A stretch of 64,000 bases of DNA from Artocarpus heterophyllus (lineage: Eukaryota; Streptophyta; Magnoliopsida; Rosales; Moraceae): positions 39,359,041 through 39,423,040 of the forward strand of contig CM046354.1 of the NCBI GenBank assembly GCA_025403435.1. The letters are read 5' to 3'. The first letter of the stretch is position 1, and each line of letters starts with the position of its first letter. A model generated the notes under the pieces. That model worked only from the letters and a program-made list of their open reading frames with translations, had not been told where the DNA came from and did not search any database. Positions 49,600 through 63,290 of this stretch are shown piece after piece. Position numbers and translations under genes: made by a program.

Positions 49600-49721
49600 T
49601 ATTTTAACTATTACCTTAAAATTAGTCTTGGTATTAATAAGGTAAATTACATCTCCTTATTATTTTGACTATTACCTTAAAATTAGTCTTGGTATTAATA
49701 AGGTAAATTACATCTCCTTAC
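49600..49721. repeat. 61-bp tandem duplication
   Basis: Two nearly identical copies of a segment with ACTATTACCTTAAAATTAG start at about 49600 and 49661. One base differs near the start. Confidence 0.9.
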
Positions 49722-50705
49722 GTGAACAAATTAAATACTTGTTTCATTATACGATAAATGTCATAGATATATGGATTGTATTTTCTCTATGGCACAATCA
49801 TAACAATACAGTCCGAGAAGGGGCTGCATTAGCCCACCGCACTGTCAGAAGAATAAGAATTTTTTCAGAAAATTCCATTAATCCCTTCTAGAAAATTAGG
49901 ATATCAATTGGGTTAATTTAAGTTCAATAATTAATTTATTCTACTAAAAATATAAACATGCATTCTTATATTATTATACAAACAATATAAGAATAATTAA
50001 AATGATAATTGAAGTGATATAATCAATTCTTATAGTTCCTTTATGATAATTTTCATAACTACAGCCATGTAAATTTTGTTCAACCTCAAATTATTTCCTT
50101 ATCCTAGAGTTCAACACTACAATAAATTATAGGTTAACTGCTGGGTTTTTTTTTTTTTTTTTGACGTTTTCTATAAAATGATGATGCAACATTCATGAAA
50201 AAAAATGGGCAGAGAAAATTTATAGGCTGTTTGATACTTTAATTGATACTAAAGTTTTAATATTAAAAAACTGTAACATGTGAGAACTTTATACTGTAAT
50301 ACTTTTTTTTTATTATTATAGTATGTGAGAACTTTCAATTGTAATTAGTTAGAATTAATTAGTTTCTACTAAAGTGTCAAATGAATGTTTAATGTGTTTT
50401 TGAAATTTTTACTATTTTTTTGGGGAAATCGTTAATATCATGTGCCTACTTTAGATGAAAGATTCACATATATTGTTACCAAATATCAACATCTAATGAC
50501 AGTCTCCAAAAACCATCCTAAATGTCTTAAAAAAAAATTTGTTGTAATAGCATCTTTTATTAGTTCATTAACGAATAATGTCATATGTTTTTAAAATGTA
50601 TAAAAAATAACATGTTTGAAATAAACTTAATTTTTGAATTAGCAAAAGTCCTAAGTAACTTTATTTTTAAAAAGACCTGTTCAACTTAAGATCTATTTTT
50701 CAGAT
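49722..50705. other. AT-rich intergenic DNA with a possible MITE
   Basis: No gene is seen. At about 50226-50390, the ends TTTGATACTTTAAT and the reverse form of TTTGACACTTTAGT could be terminal repeats of a ~165-bp MITE. No TSD was found. Confidence 0.35.
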
Positions 50706-51130
50706 TATTCTCTCTCCCCTCGTGTCTCTCTCTTCCTTATTTTCTCTCTCTCCTCTCTTTCCCGCGTAACAGATCACGCAGTGGCAGAAGCTCGCCCCAA
50801 CCAGTCATCGACATCTACGTCCGCGCCACGGCCGCCAAGGTCGGAGCCGTTACATAGGTCGAAGCCGTGATTTCTTCCCATCGGAACTGTGATTTCTTTT
50901 CGCAATTTCTAGTTCTCTTCCTTCTCTTCCGGTTTTTCTGATTAATGTTTCTCTGACCTTAGTTACACCATCATGAGGGTTTACTGTCGAAGATCGTCCA
51001 GCGACTTTAGTTTTTTGGTTCTCCTCTCAGCACGACGATTTTGGCAAGCACCTGAATCGTGAATCTCCCCCACGCGGACGTTGCCGGAGTCACCAAATCA
51101 AAGATCTAGAACGCTTCATTAAGATCGTTA
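50706..51130. other. pyrimidine-rich then CpG-rich segment
   Basis: A TC-rich run (50706-50765) is followed by unusually GC- and CpG-rich sequence (50766-51080). It looks like a 5' UTR plus first exon of a gene or the start of a transposon, but there is no long ORF and I cannot identify it. Confidence 0.35.
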
Positions 51131-51435
51131 CCATATTATTTTTTTAAATGTTTACACGTTATGTAGAAGATGAATTTTTTGTTATACAAAAACACAAGGA
51201 AAATAATGAGATATTTGAGTACTTGTGATCATAGTGTAGTATTATACAATTGAAGCCCCTATTGTCAGCGTCATGTTTGTAAAAATCACAGGCAATGACG
51301 TTTGTTTTGGTTGTCTTCTTTATACTCATGTCATTCTCTAATTTGTTTTGTTACTTTTGTATTCATTGTAGATTATTTATTTTGTTTTCCAAGGTTTCAA
51401 ATTTCTTTCATACCATATACTATTATAAAACTCAT

Positions 51436-52080
51436 GTAAATTTTTGTATTTACATTGAAAATACAATATTTTCATCAATACTATATTTTTCGGCCGTTGA
51501 TGGTCCGACAAAATCACCAATAAATTTTTGTATTTATATAAAAATATAGTATGTAGCTGTAAAGACCGTATTTCCTGGCTGCCGACATCGCTATCGATGT
51601 TGGTGATGTACAATGAAGCCACAGGTAAATTTTTGTATTTACATGTAAATATAGTGTTTTCAAGTAAAAATTGTATTTCAATACTGCCGGTGGTCAAACG
51701 AAGTCGTTATTAAATTTTTATATTTACATGTAAATATAGTATTTACAAGCAATGTTATATTTTCTAACCGCTGATGATCCAGTAAAGTTATCAGTAAATT
51801 TTGTATTTATATGTAAATACAACGGTGGGCCAACAAAGTCAAGGGTAAATTTTTGTATTTACATATAAATACAATACTTATAGGTACATACTGTATTTTT
51901 CAGCCACCGGTGGTCCAACAAAATCGTCGGTAAATTTTTGTATTTACATGAAAATATATATTTACATGTTAACATGGTATTTCCCAAATTCGGTGAGGTT
52001 ACTAGTAAGTTTTTGTATTTATATAGAAATAGAGTATTTATACGTTGATACAATATTTTCTGGCTGCCACCAATTTTTCA
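51436..52080. repeat. 85-bp minisatellite, about 8 units
   Basis: The phrase GTAAATTTTTGTATTTA starts at 51436, 51520, 51625, 51710, 51794, 51845, 51930 and 52015. Steps are 84, 105, 85, 84, 51, 85 and 85. Each full unit also carries a GGTGGTCCAACAAA-like block. Units have diverged by substitutions and small indels, so it is old. Confidence 0.85.
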
Positions 52081-52129
52081 CTATTTGGAAATACAATATT
52101 AACATGTCAATTGTAGACGTTGTATCAAT

Positions 52130-53267
52130 TAAGTTAAATTGAGACTTACAAATAATTAAGAACGATAAGACTCTCAAATTACCGTTATTAGGTCCTAGCA
52201 AACTCCCAAACAATGTTAAATCATTGATAATGATTATAATAAATCAGCAAAGTTAATTTAAGTGGAAATGCAACAGGATAAAGATACCACACACGGATTT
52301 ACAGTGATTTACTCTTGAATAGAACTACATCCATAGTCGTTTTCTCCACTATATGATGAACTTGGTACAAAGTATAAGAGTTTTGGCTTGAGAGCGAATG
52401 AACTAGTAAAAATGAGAGCTTTTTGTGAATGGAGAGGGAGTATTTGCAAGTCTCTGGTACGCATATAAGAATCTGTGTTTTTGCAAATCTCTGGTGTATG
52501 TGAAAGTCTAGATCCTCTCAAACGATGCTTTCCTCCTTTATTTATAGAGGTTTCTTTTAGATCGTGGTTTTCAGCTAGTGGAAAGAGTAGACCTAAGTAA
52601 TGCTTGAGATAGTGGGACACATGTCAACTTCTCTTTAGGCGTGAGTTTGGGGCCATTGTTCCTTGATCTGCTATGTGAATTAGTGGGCCTCTACCTGTTA
52701 CTTGCTAGCTAGCCCCAATCTAACATGTTGATCTAAACTAACAAAGTGATGTAACTTGCCACCTAGTCTTCAGTCATCTCTAACCATCGGTATGGAACAC
52801 ATCGAACACAATATCACCGTCAAATCAAATAACACTGATTTACTGGTAGCAATACATCAAACCGTTCTTCTCAACGTGATACAATTGATACTCCAAATGG
52901 GCTTGATCTATTTGACACATGTATTAGGCCACACTTGTTACAACTTCTTCTTTGATTTGGGTCCGTCCAAATCATACCCCAATATAAATACAATATTTCC
53001 AACTACCATTGGTATTAACAAGGGAGGAGGGTGAGAGATCGAGAGGAGATAGAGGAAAGGGTAGTTTAGAGTTTCTATTTTTAATTTCTCATGAGATATA
53101 TTTTAATTTCTCATTATATGTTATTTATTACATATTTTGAAAAAATATGATATTATTTACTAACTTTTAACTCAAATATGCTATGTAGCTCTTTCTCTCT
53201 TGTCTTAATAAGCCCCAGGCCACATCTAAGCCTCGTCATATCCACGCAACAAATTTGGTCCTGAAGT
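52130..53267. other. probable LTR-derived sequence, edges not found
   Basis: It contains CACGGATTTACAGTGATTTACTC-like words and an Ile/Leu-free AT-rich body that recall copia LTRs in reverse, but I found no paired edges or TSD. No gene is supported. Confidence 0.35.
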
Positions 53268-53875
53268 TGTTGTCATTGTGATTAAAATCCCTAATTCTAC
53301 CAAGAACAAAAAATAAATAAAAATACACGAAATTTATAATGGTTCAACCTTAATATGAGGGCTACATTACTTTTAGTTACTGTAGAATAATTCACTATGA
53401 TGATGAAAAAATTCACACGAGAAAATAACACACTCTCTTAAGATTTTATTATTGAGGCTCCCTCTCACTTAATTTCTAAATTTCACGCTCTACAAAGAAA
53501 AGAACCCAACCTATATATTTATAGGTTCATAAAGAATGGGCAACAAACCACCAAAAAACATAAAACATGAACGTTAGCACCTCGACACGTGTAACCATGT
53601 GAGATTTCATATCGCACTTGAACTAGCTCTCTCTACGTGAGGCCACGGAGCTTTAAAGGTGTGGCTGCACATTGCTTCTGTCTTCTATCGTGGCCCGTGA
53701 ATTCTTCTCCACGAGGGCACACACCTGGGACCAAAAAAAAGATATTTGCCTTGTGTTTTTCAACTTTTCTATCACCTTTGTAGTAAAAATTTTTGGCTAG
53801 AGGCTCCGCCCCCACACCCTTGGCAGTGTGGTGATATTTCGGACGGTATTGAATTTAGCGCTACACTTCTTAACA
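53268..53875 (-). repeat. copia LTR remnant with PPT
   Basis: The right edge reads CTTCTTAACA followed by ATCTCCCACTTGG, the mirror of a copia PPT plus LTR start. The left edge (TGTTGTCATTG, 53268) is a best guess. Sequence up to about 54075 is probably the element's 3' internal end, without intact coding. Confidence 0.6.
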
Positions 53876-54694
53876 ATCTCCCACTTGGAGACTAATTCAT
53901 CATCAACAACGGATCCTTTCTAGCCTCCACTTCTCAATCCTCAAGAGAGAAGCAACTAAAGTTGTGCACAACTTCAGTTTCTTGATCGGTATAGTCTTGG
54001 TCTGACTTAAAAACCTAAGTAGCTTCTATCTCCCAATCCAAATGCAGGGCCCGCTTAAGAGAACAAGTAGCCTTACTATATGTTATTCATAAGCCTTTTA
54101 AAAAAAAATATGCAATTTAGGGCTTCAATGCAAGAAAAATAAAAAGATTACATCTAAGCTGTGTCATTTCGTGCTTTTTAAGATGAACTTTTGTTATGCT
54201 AATTTCTAAGATTAATCCTTTTATAAAAATAAAATGAATATTATAAAATAAGCTTGAAAAAACATGATAGGTACATTCTAAAAAAAAAAAAGAACATGAT
54301 AGGTATAGAGAAAAATAAAGGCGATAGAACGTGAACTATAATCTGTATAGTTGCAGAACGCAGGAGAATTTGTCACTTTTTAATTGCATATATCATATAT
54401 GTTTCCTTTAACCGTTGAAGCAAGTATCTCTCTCTCTCTCTCTCTCTCTTAAAGCAAGTAAGTCTCTATTGAATGCAAACAATTTGAGAGAAAAAGAAAA
54501 GGACTTGAAAAGAAAATTTTATCAAATATATGTGACTGAAAAGCCTTAAAAAACTACAGGACAGTGAGGGGTTAATATGAGAATGAAATTAGTTCAACCA
54601 GGGAATGCTAGAAAGGGAAGAGAAAAAATAAAAGAAAAAGAAATAGAAAAAGAAAAAGAAAGGTAAAAAAAAAAGAAAACATGAAGTGTGTATA

Positions 54695-54925
54695 ACTAAA
54701 TATGAGGCGACTATTGCAAGTATTGTAGCCGGAGAATCCGCCGTTTCAGCTACCACAATAGTGTATTCCATTGCTCCCCTTTCTTGTAAAGTAGTCACTA
54801 CCTGAGCTACAGAAGATGCTTTTTGACCAATAGCTACATAAACACATATTACATTTTGCCCTTGTTGATTGAGAATCGTATCCGTAGCTACCGCTGTTTT
54901 ACCAGTCTGTCATCCAACCCCATCA
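54695..54925 (-). pseudogene. atpA: nuclear plastid DNA fragment (part of atpA)
   Basis: The minus strand encodes part of the chloroplast ATP synthase alpha subunit: [17 protein letters not shown] around the P-loop, then [38 protein letters not shown] and PAT. After PAT the frame is lost and the match decays; before TGKT it decays within a few codons. It is a short nuclear insertion of plastid DNA, not a gene. The surrounding sequence is AT-rich nuclear DNA. Confidence 0.92.
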
Positions 54926-57681
54926 TAAAATTTAAGAGCTCGAATCCACTCATTCCAATTTTTTTAAACAAAATGACTAAAATTTGATTGATCCTATAAA
55001 TCTTACTAAAGGAAAACTTCTTCTCAAAATTGAATATAAATTTTCTTTTAAGAAAATAGAGAGAGAGAGATTAATTGATGAAAATTTATGGCAAAATTTT
55101 TGAGGCTTTTATTAATGGGTTTTTATCATTTCCATACAATGTATTTTGACGTAACCTCATGTATCTTCCGTGTTGAAATATTAAAAGTTTTTTTTTTAAA
55201 AAAATATAATTCTGATATCTTCAATCTTGTTTTGAGATATAAAATGTTCAAGTTGCCCTTTTAATTAAAAAATCTTAAATTGATTAATATATAAAAATTA
55301 AAAAAATAAAGAATTGAAAAATCAATAACCATTTCTTAGAAAAATCAAAGTGGGGACACAAAAATTCCGAGAATCAACACGGTAGGTCTTGCCCCATCCC
55401 CTGCCCTACGGTTGAACCGCCGCTACCCCACACCAAGATCTCACCCTCACGCTAGATTTCACCCCCTACGCCAAAAAATTTTTTAGTTTCTTTTCCAAGG
55501 CACTTTTTGGGTATTTGGAAGGTGAAAATTGATGTTGGACTGAAAAAGGTCTAAACTGAGTATATTAAATATAATCTAATGAGGTTAAAAGCTGAGGTAT
55601 ATTTTCTTAATAAATTTAAAATATCAGGCATAAAAAAATCAGATAACGTTGTTTTCCACTATTTATATTTTTACATTCATGCATGATTAATAGTTTGGTA
55701 TTTAAATTGAAATCTAAGCTGGACTTCACTCATAGACAAAAGGAGAGGTAACTTAGGACAGAAAAGATATGAGAGGGCATCTTTGTGTTCACCATTCTCT
55801 TAAGTGCAGTTTCCCTCGTCGATCCGAATTTAACTCTTTATCAGCCTTCATCTTCTCTCATTCCTTGCAATAGGGAAACTTGCAAGGAAAAGTTACTAAA
55901 CTATAAAGAACATAAACACTACGTTCAAATTTTTGGAAGTTGCATGGGCGAAAAGGTTGGTGTTGTATGGAGAAGGGAGGGGCGGTTACCATGAAACCTC
56001 CAAACTTGGCCAAGAAATAAGTGAAATCATTTCTCTTAGGTACAAGCTTCCCTATTTTCACAATTTTGTTGTTTTCCATAACTAGTCTAAGTCACTTTCA
56101 TACGATCTTTAATGTTGTTGTTGTTGTTGATGATGATCACTATAAAGGCGGTTTTGTGTCTTAATCTTGGGTAATGCTAGTTCAACTCGACAAAATATTC
56201 TCAAGAGCCACAGATCGGCTATAATATGTAACTTCACTGTGAAGCTGGTTCTATAGCAGATTCATAAGATTACCACAATGAAAAATGAAAAAAGAAAAAG
56301 AAAAAAAAAAAAACTAGAACCCAGTTTAGTAAAGAGAGAGAATGAGATGTATTATTCATGTTAGCAAGCATATACATGAGTATTATTTGAATAGAGGGAA
56401 TCAACGAGGGATTTGTTTTTTTTTGCAAAGATTTTTGAAAACTAAGGTGAAATAATATTTTCCAAAATTTGAGGATCAAATTACATAAATTTTAAAACAA
56501 TGAAGAGGTCAAAATTTGATTTCCTAAATTTTGAGAGGTCAAAATATAATTTTAAAAGATTTTAGAGCAAAACTATTTTTTTGAAAATTCAAAAGTTGTA
56601 TTTTTGACTTAATTTTTAAAAAATATATATAATTTGATCTCATTTTTAATGATCTTTACAAAAACATTCCTAGAAAATTTCTCTTTTGTTTCAACTTAAT
56701 TAGCTTTGTTTACCCAGCTAATAGGCACACACCACGAATCTTTAGCCCGGCCTTAATCTAGATCATGACCTCAGTTTGAATTTTTCTCGATCTCCATCTT
56801 GGTCTCGAAATCCAACATAATAGTGGTTTAGTTTTTTTGTTTGGTCCTGAAACACAATTATAATGAGTTAACTAATAAGGTTAAAACACAGATAAAGTGT
56901 GTCATTCAGCTTTGTATCCTCTGAGTTGTTCATTCTGTGAGCCTTAATCAAGCTTACTCAACCAATAAAAAAACTATAAATTAAGTTAGAACTCCCTTGT
57001 CTATATTTAAAAGAAAGCCTTGGAATAGTTAGAGCTAAGGAAATTATCTTAATAGTATATTGCCAACAACTTAGCAAATTATTGTTGAGGTCAAGTTTTG
57101 TAATTTAGCTCTCACCATACACACGTCGATATGGGTTACTTTAAGACGATAGATCAACTTGACAATATCCGCGCAAAGATAGACATTCGATTGTCTAGAG
57201 AGCACTGGTTGACTAAGGGACCCCTGAGAGTGACTCCAAATGGCCAGGGAGAAGAAACCTTCCAGAAGGGTGAACTTTGGATCACCTAAACCGAGAAACC
57301 AAGATCAAATCCGACTCAGAGGGGGAGATACCATGGAAAAGACGTGCGTGAGAGGGAAAGTTGACCCAAGGCCTAGATAAGGCGGCTTCCACTTGAATTC
57401 AAAGGAAAAATCCTCACAAAATAAAGAAACCCCAAGACAGTGACAAATCTCTATAAATATAAATCATTCCCACTAATTACAGAACATCGTTCTCTCCATT
57501 ATTCTTTATAATTCTCGTCTTTGAGCTCCCCACTTTTAATTTCAGACATATCTTGTACTTTTTCTCTATAATAGTGAAACCCGTCACTCTTTAAAGTGGA
57601 CGAAACTCTTACATCAAGAGTAAAATATTATAAAATCCATACGTTCATGTCTCTTTTTTTTATCTCGTGTATTAACTTTTT
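54926..57681. other. intergenic; no supported gene
   Basis: Simple repeats (GAGAGA near 55060, GTTGTTGTT near 56112, poly-A near 56300) and AT-rich DNA. 57060-57640 has moderately GC-rich sequence followed by a TATAAATATAAATC box (about 57450), as in an LTR or other transposon promoter, but no edges were found. Confidence 0.4.
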
Positions 57682-59270
57682 TGTTCATATGTCACTTCGA
57701 TTACTATGTAATCAAAAAACATCTTTATTACATGTAATTACCGGTGTTCAATAGGAATATAAGAAAAGAGTAAAGGATAAAGTTGAGGCTGACGAAGAGC
57801 TTGAAGAGTCTTTGTATTAATTACCTATAAAAAATAGACTAATTTGCATTGACGGTTCCTAAATTCTTTAATAAATGATACATTAGTCCTTATTCTTTTA
57901 ATTTTGATCAAACAATCATTATGCCTAACCCAATCCATGGAACAAAGACATGGGTTTAGCCCAACCCAACACGTATCTTTATGTTGATCGGGTTAGGTCA
58001 AATACCAGGCCATAAGCCAACCCTTTTAGCCTGAACTATTTTGACAGCTTTATTAAAAAAATCATCTTTTGATGCGTCTTTTTTATTTAAAAATGTTTCT
58101 ACGGATAAGAAATTTGAAAGTTCAATTATGAATGAATTACTTTGTAGGACAGTACGATATGTTTGCACATAAAGTTGATCTCTTTTTTTTTTTTTTTTTT
58201 ATACCAAATATGAGAGAATGATAACTATCGTCATTTATTTCAAGTAACTCTTGCCTGTTATACTTTAAACTATTAATTTTGTCATTTAGGACCAAAATGT
58301 TGTAATTCTTGATAATGTAATGTAAGCAATGGCTGGCAATAATTAATGAACAATAATTAGGTTGCGAAATGCAAAAATTTAAAAAGTTCAAAGTGCAATA
58401 TTTCAACCAATGAAAAGTTTAGTTTCCATTTGTGTAAAAACTTTGGACAATTTTGTTCGAAAAATTTAGTGCTCATGCACTAATTGTTTTGTTCATATGT
58501 TAGTTTGATACTATGTAACCAAAAAAATCTTTATTAAATGTAATTCCCGTTGTTCAATATGAACATAGTAAAGAGGGAAGGATTAAGTGGTGGCTTACAA
58601 AGAGTTTGAAGAATGGTTGTATCAATTACCTATAAGAAATAAAGTAATTTGCATTGATAGTCCCTAAACTCTTTAATAGGTGACATATCAATCCTTATTC
58701 TTTTAATTTTGATCAAACAATTCCTAAGCCATTTAAATATTGTCAATCACAACCTTTACACTCATGGAATGAAGACCTAAGCCTAACCCAACCCAACCCG
58801 TGTCTTTATGTGGATCAAGTTAGGTCGAACACCAGACCATGAGATGACCACTTTAGCCCTACCCATTTTAACAACTCTGCTAAGAATCCATCTTTTTATG
58901 TGTCCTTTCTTTTTTTATATACAAATGCTTACATGGGTAGGAAATTTGAAAAGTTCAATTATGAATATATTACTTTGTAGGGATAATACGATGATTTTGC
59001 ACATATACTTGATCCTTAAAAAAAACAAGTAAGAGAAAATAATAACTATCATCATCTATTTCTATCAATTTTTGCATGTTACCTCAAACTATTAATTTTG
59101 TCATTTATGACCAGAATTTTAAAAATCTTGGTAATGTAATCTAATCAATGACTAATATTAACTAATGGACGATAATTAGGTTGCGAAATGCAAAGATTAA
59201 AAAGTACAAATTGCAATTTTTCGACCAACGAAAAGTTTAGTGTTCATTTTATGTAAAAGTTGAGGATAAT
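57682..59270. repeat. 808-bp tandem duplication
   Basis: Units start at 57682 and 58490 (TGTTCATATGT). They share ATTTTGATCAAACAAT, CCTAACCCAA and TAGGTTGCGAAATGCAAA at matching offsets. Divergence is clear, so it is not recent. No coding sequence is seen. Confidence 0.82.
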
Positions 59271-59654
59271 TTTAGTCTATTAATTGGCATCTGTAAGCTA
59301 TTAGACCACAATTGTAACAAATTTTAAAATTTAAGGTTCTATATGCTAACATTTAAAGTTTGGGGTTTAAATTGCCAAATATTGAAGTCTATAGTACACC
59401 AATGTAATTGACCCCAATTATGATCTTTTCTTTTTTTTTTACACTCCTTTTTTGTCATACCTAATCCATCCTTACGCTCCTTCATCCCTCCTAATAAGTC
59501 CTATCAAACATACCCTTTGTTGCAAAAATTTAAAAGATTGGTCAGTCACTTACAAAGAGTAAGATTTCTAAAGATTAAGAGATTGGTAGGACACTTAGAA
59601 AGAGTTTTAAGATTTTTTTTAAAAATTTTTTGAGAGGGTTTTGAGCACTATTTA

Positions 59655-62609
59655 TGTAATGACCAAGGGAAATTCATTAATAAAATCTAATATTTAATTG
59701 GGTTTAATTAAGAAATTTACCCTTAAAAATTGCATTTTCTGTAAAAATTGTGATAATGTATAAATAAGCAGTATTAATAGGAAACTCTACTATGAACTTG
59801 ATGCAATGTTGGATATTATTAATATAGATTTTGTGAGTCCAAATACTCAAGAATTTGTAAATAATATCCATAAAATAAATTTTATATCACAATTAATTAT
59901 AGAATTGTGATATAAATGGACGAATAATTGAGGTATAAATTAGATAGAGAGTATACCAAAACCCTAAACCAGTGTAAAAGAGAGTTCGATGTGGTATAGG
60001 TATACTGCTAAGTAAAAACACAGATATAAGAAATGTTATGTTTGGCCTCCAAAAATAAACCAAAGGCAAGTAAAATATTTTATACAGTCTAAGAATATCT
60101 TTTGCACTGATTTTACTAAGGCAGTATAAGAAAAATACTGTGTGGTAAAAAATTATGCTGTGCAAAATTTTTGGGGCCCACTAAGTGGACACCCACTAAA
60201 ATTTCATTGGGCCACCATGCCGTGAAAGGTGGCCCAATCACACCAAGCCACCTTAGGTAAGCTAATTGGTTACTTGGTGAGTCACCCACCAAGATAAGCA
60301 TGAAATAAATGTGAACCAAGCCAAAAATCCCTCATTTTCTTCTTCCTCACCCACGGTAGCCATTAGAGCTCCCTTTCAAAAATTTTCTCAAACCCAAATC
60401 TTTGCAAAATTGGCCCCAAGTGAGTTCAAGAAGCAAAGTTCAAAGGATTTTAGCAAATTTTAGGTAAAAACCTAAACTTTTTTTCAAGTTTTCCTAGGGC
60501 TTTTCTTGGGTTAAGGGGGAAATTGATTCAAGGTATTTTTATATGAAAAATGCCTCGAAAAAAGTTTCAAGGAGCCCTTGGAAAGGCTAGAAGCACGAAT
60601 TTTTCATTTGGGAAAGTTTTGATTCCTTAAACTTAAAGTTTAGTGGTTTTGATTTTGATTTTCATTATTTCCAAAAGCATGTGGGTATTCAAGCAAAGTC
60701 TTGATTAAATCCCATGGGCATATGATTTATGGCATGTTGGTGTTGTTAAAATTAGGGGTTGAATGTACAAAATATTAGTTTATGCAAAATAGGTTATTTT
60801 TGTAATTTTAATGCTAGTTTTGCAAAAATGGTGTTGAGCATGAAAATGGTTTAGACAAAGGTTGGAACTGCCTTCACAGGAGTGGAGATGCTGTCTAAAA
60901 ATGGATTTTTACAAAAATGACCCAAGGACTAAATTGTAAGAAAAAGTTTTTTCTCGATAGATTTGAAAAATGCTCAAAAACACCCTGTGTAGTGAGAATT
61001 TCAAAAAAGTTAAAACACAAAAGTTATAGATCTTGACAAAACTATTATGAATCGTGGACGGTTTGTCGAAAATCATGTTCGTTTGTGAGATGTTAATTTT
61101 ACAAAAATTTGTTGAAATTGGAAAAAAAATTAAAAGGGCAAAAATATCATTTTCCAAAAGGATTTTGGATATGGTATTTTGAGCAAAAATGATCCTCATG
61201 AAAAAATAGAAAATTATGGTTCAAAGAGATTTAGTCCCAGCGTAAAATTGTCAAATTTTTCAAATAAGGGACAAAATTGCAAAGTTTTATTAAAATGGGA
61301 CATCAATGTAAAATAAGGAGACCTGATACCCCAGGGTATTATTTTAAGATCAATACGCAGCTATTTTTGCTAAAATAGGAAAATCGAGCTCGGGAAATTT
61401 AGGAGGCACACCAAGGATTAAATCGTTATTTTTCTCCTGAGTAACCCGAATCGCTCCAAAAGGTTCCAAAAGGGAAAAAGGGATGATTAAAAAGATTTTC
61501 GCCCTTCATTAGAGACGTAGGGTAAAGTAAGATAGGAGTAAGAGAACCCGTGATTATCAGAGTTATATACAGTTATGCAACTCGAATTATTAACTAACGA
61601 TTATTTTGTAATGATACATAGAGGAAGTAGTGAAAATTTGACTAATAGTGTTGTAATTGGCCAAACAGAACCCTAGAAGACTAGAAAAGAAGGAACTGAG
61701 GTTGACTTACACAGCACCCAAACAAGTAAGTACCCACCCCACCTACAGTATGGAATCGTATGTATGGAATATGATATATATATATATATGTACCAGTGTA
61801 TTTATTAAGGTGTATACCTATGTGTGTACAATAATATCAGTACCTATAAGTATGTTAATGTGTACCTGTGAGTATACAAAGTAAGTACCTGTGTGTATAT
61901 TATGTCATGTACCTGTGTGCATATTAATGTGTACCTGTGAGTATGTAAAGTATGTACCTGTATGTATTATACAATATAAGAGTATTTATGTTTTGTATAT
62001 AACATGTGAATATAACTTCATTCATGACTCAATTGGACTGGTAAATACATCACCAGAATTAAGAAGAGTGTCGTACCGACTCTTGACTCAATAGGAGTTT
62101 AAGGCTATAGTATAGTCTCGGTGTCACGTAGACCTATGTGCACAATGGTACGAACACTTAGGCCCTTGTAAAAGATAAGACATGAAAAGGATAAAGAATA
62201 TGCAAAAGAAAGCATAACTAAATCATGCATTTTATTGAATGTGCATGTGGGCTGTATTGGGACTTACTGGGCGTAAGCTCACTTAGTATTTCATGCTGTA
62301 GGTATTCCCACTAAAGGGTCAGAATAATTTCATTAATGAGCTGGCAGAGGGATGAGTAGTGTGCAAAATAGGTATGGATACCGCCGCAGTTATGTTTCCG
62401 CTGTAATATATTTTAAGTTATTTTGAAACATAATGTTTAGCAAACAATATTGTAAAAGAAAGTGTGTTTATGTAAATATGTTTATATTTGTATTTCGAAA
62501 GTTACTAAAATCAGTATATGTAAAATATTTAAAAAAAAATTCTTAAGTTTTCTTCTATACGTAAGTAAGAAAAAGGTTTATCACAACCCGAAAAAGGCAG
62601 GTTGTGACA
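59655..62609 (+). repeat. 5' LTR of gypsy element
   Basis: 2955 bp from TGTAATGACC to GGTTGTGACA. It includes a GTACCTGTGTGTAT minisatellite (61785-61985) at the same place as in the paralogue. Confidence 0.9.
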
Positions 62610-62611
62610 GT

Positions 62612-62623
62612 TGGTATCAGAGC
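62612..62623 (+). other. primer binding site (tRNA-iMet)
   Basis: TGGTATCAGAGC, 2 bp after the LTR end. Confidence 0.93.
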
Positions 62624-62764
62624 GGACATCCTGCCACCCTACTGCACACTGTTGCATGCTCCATTGCCATAGTTCAAGTAAGATAGTTTAATTTTTAACA
62701 TAGGAATATTGAATTATGATTCTATGTGAGAACGTGACGTTGATTAAAATAATAAATATAGTAT

Positions 62765-63281
62765 ATGACGGAACCGTATAATAACCATGACGTAGAGGCA
62801 AACCAAAAAGCGAGCATTACCTTCCAGGAGATGATACCTCCATGCTACTATGGCAGTCGACGACCGATGGCTTTAACAGAGTGGTTTCACGAGATGGAAG
62901 TGATTTTTGAGACTTGCCATACCCCACCGCACGTACAGGCCCCATTAGCCTTAGGGCGATTGGCAGGGGAAGCATTGAAATAGTGGATGGGGCTCGGACA
63001 AGATGAATAGCGACATGATTGGGAGGAATTTAAAATGCAGATCTCTGAAGCCTTTGCTCCTTTACCACCCACCAACCCCATACCAGTTCAGGTTAACCCT
63101 CATATATGGGCTGATTGGCACCATCGACTCTATGTATGTATGGAACAATCTGGGGTAGGTATATGGGTGAGTCGGTAGAGCATTATATAATGAGATTCCG
63201 CCAGACCATGATACCGTTGATCCCGCCAGAAATACCACTACGACGAATTTGTGACCTTGGAGGGACCTTCTTGAAGTAGTC
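62765..63281 (+). pseudogene. gypsy gag remnant
   Basis: The frame from ATG 62765 reads a retrotransposon gag-like domain (EWFHEMEVIFETCHTPPHVQ, then ALGRLAGEALK) and stops at a TAG near 62981. Matching fragments continue in other frames (WMGLGQDE, FKMQISEAF, MRFRQTMIPLIPPEIP) with further stops. This is the capsid region of a Ty3/gypsy gag, broken by nonsense and frameshift changes. Confidence 0.75.
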
Positions 63282-63290
63282 TAGCGTCAG

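Noticed and set aside
55785..55994. Possible aspartyl-protease fragment (LTLYQPSSSLIPCNRETC)
   Set aside because: It recalls the region after the first catalytic motif of A1 proteases, but no DTG or DSG motif is nearby and the match is too short.
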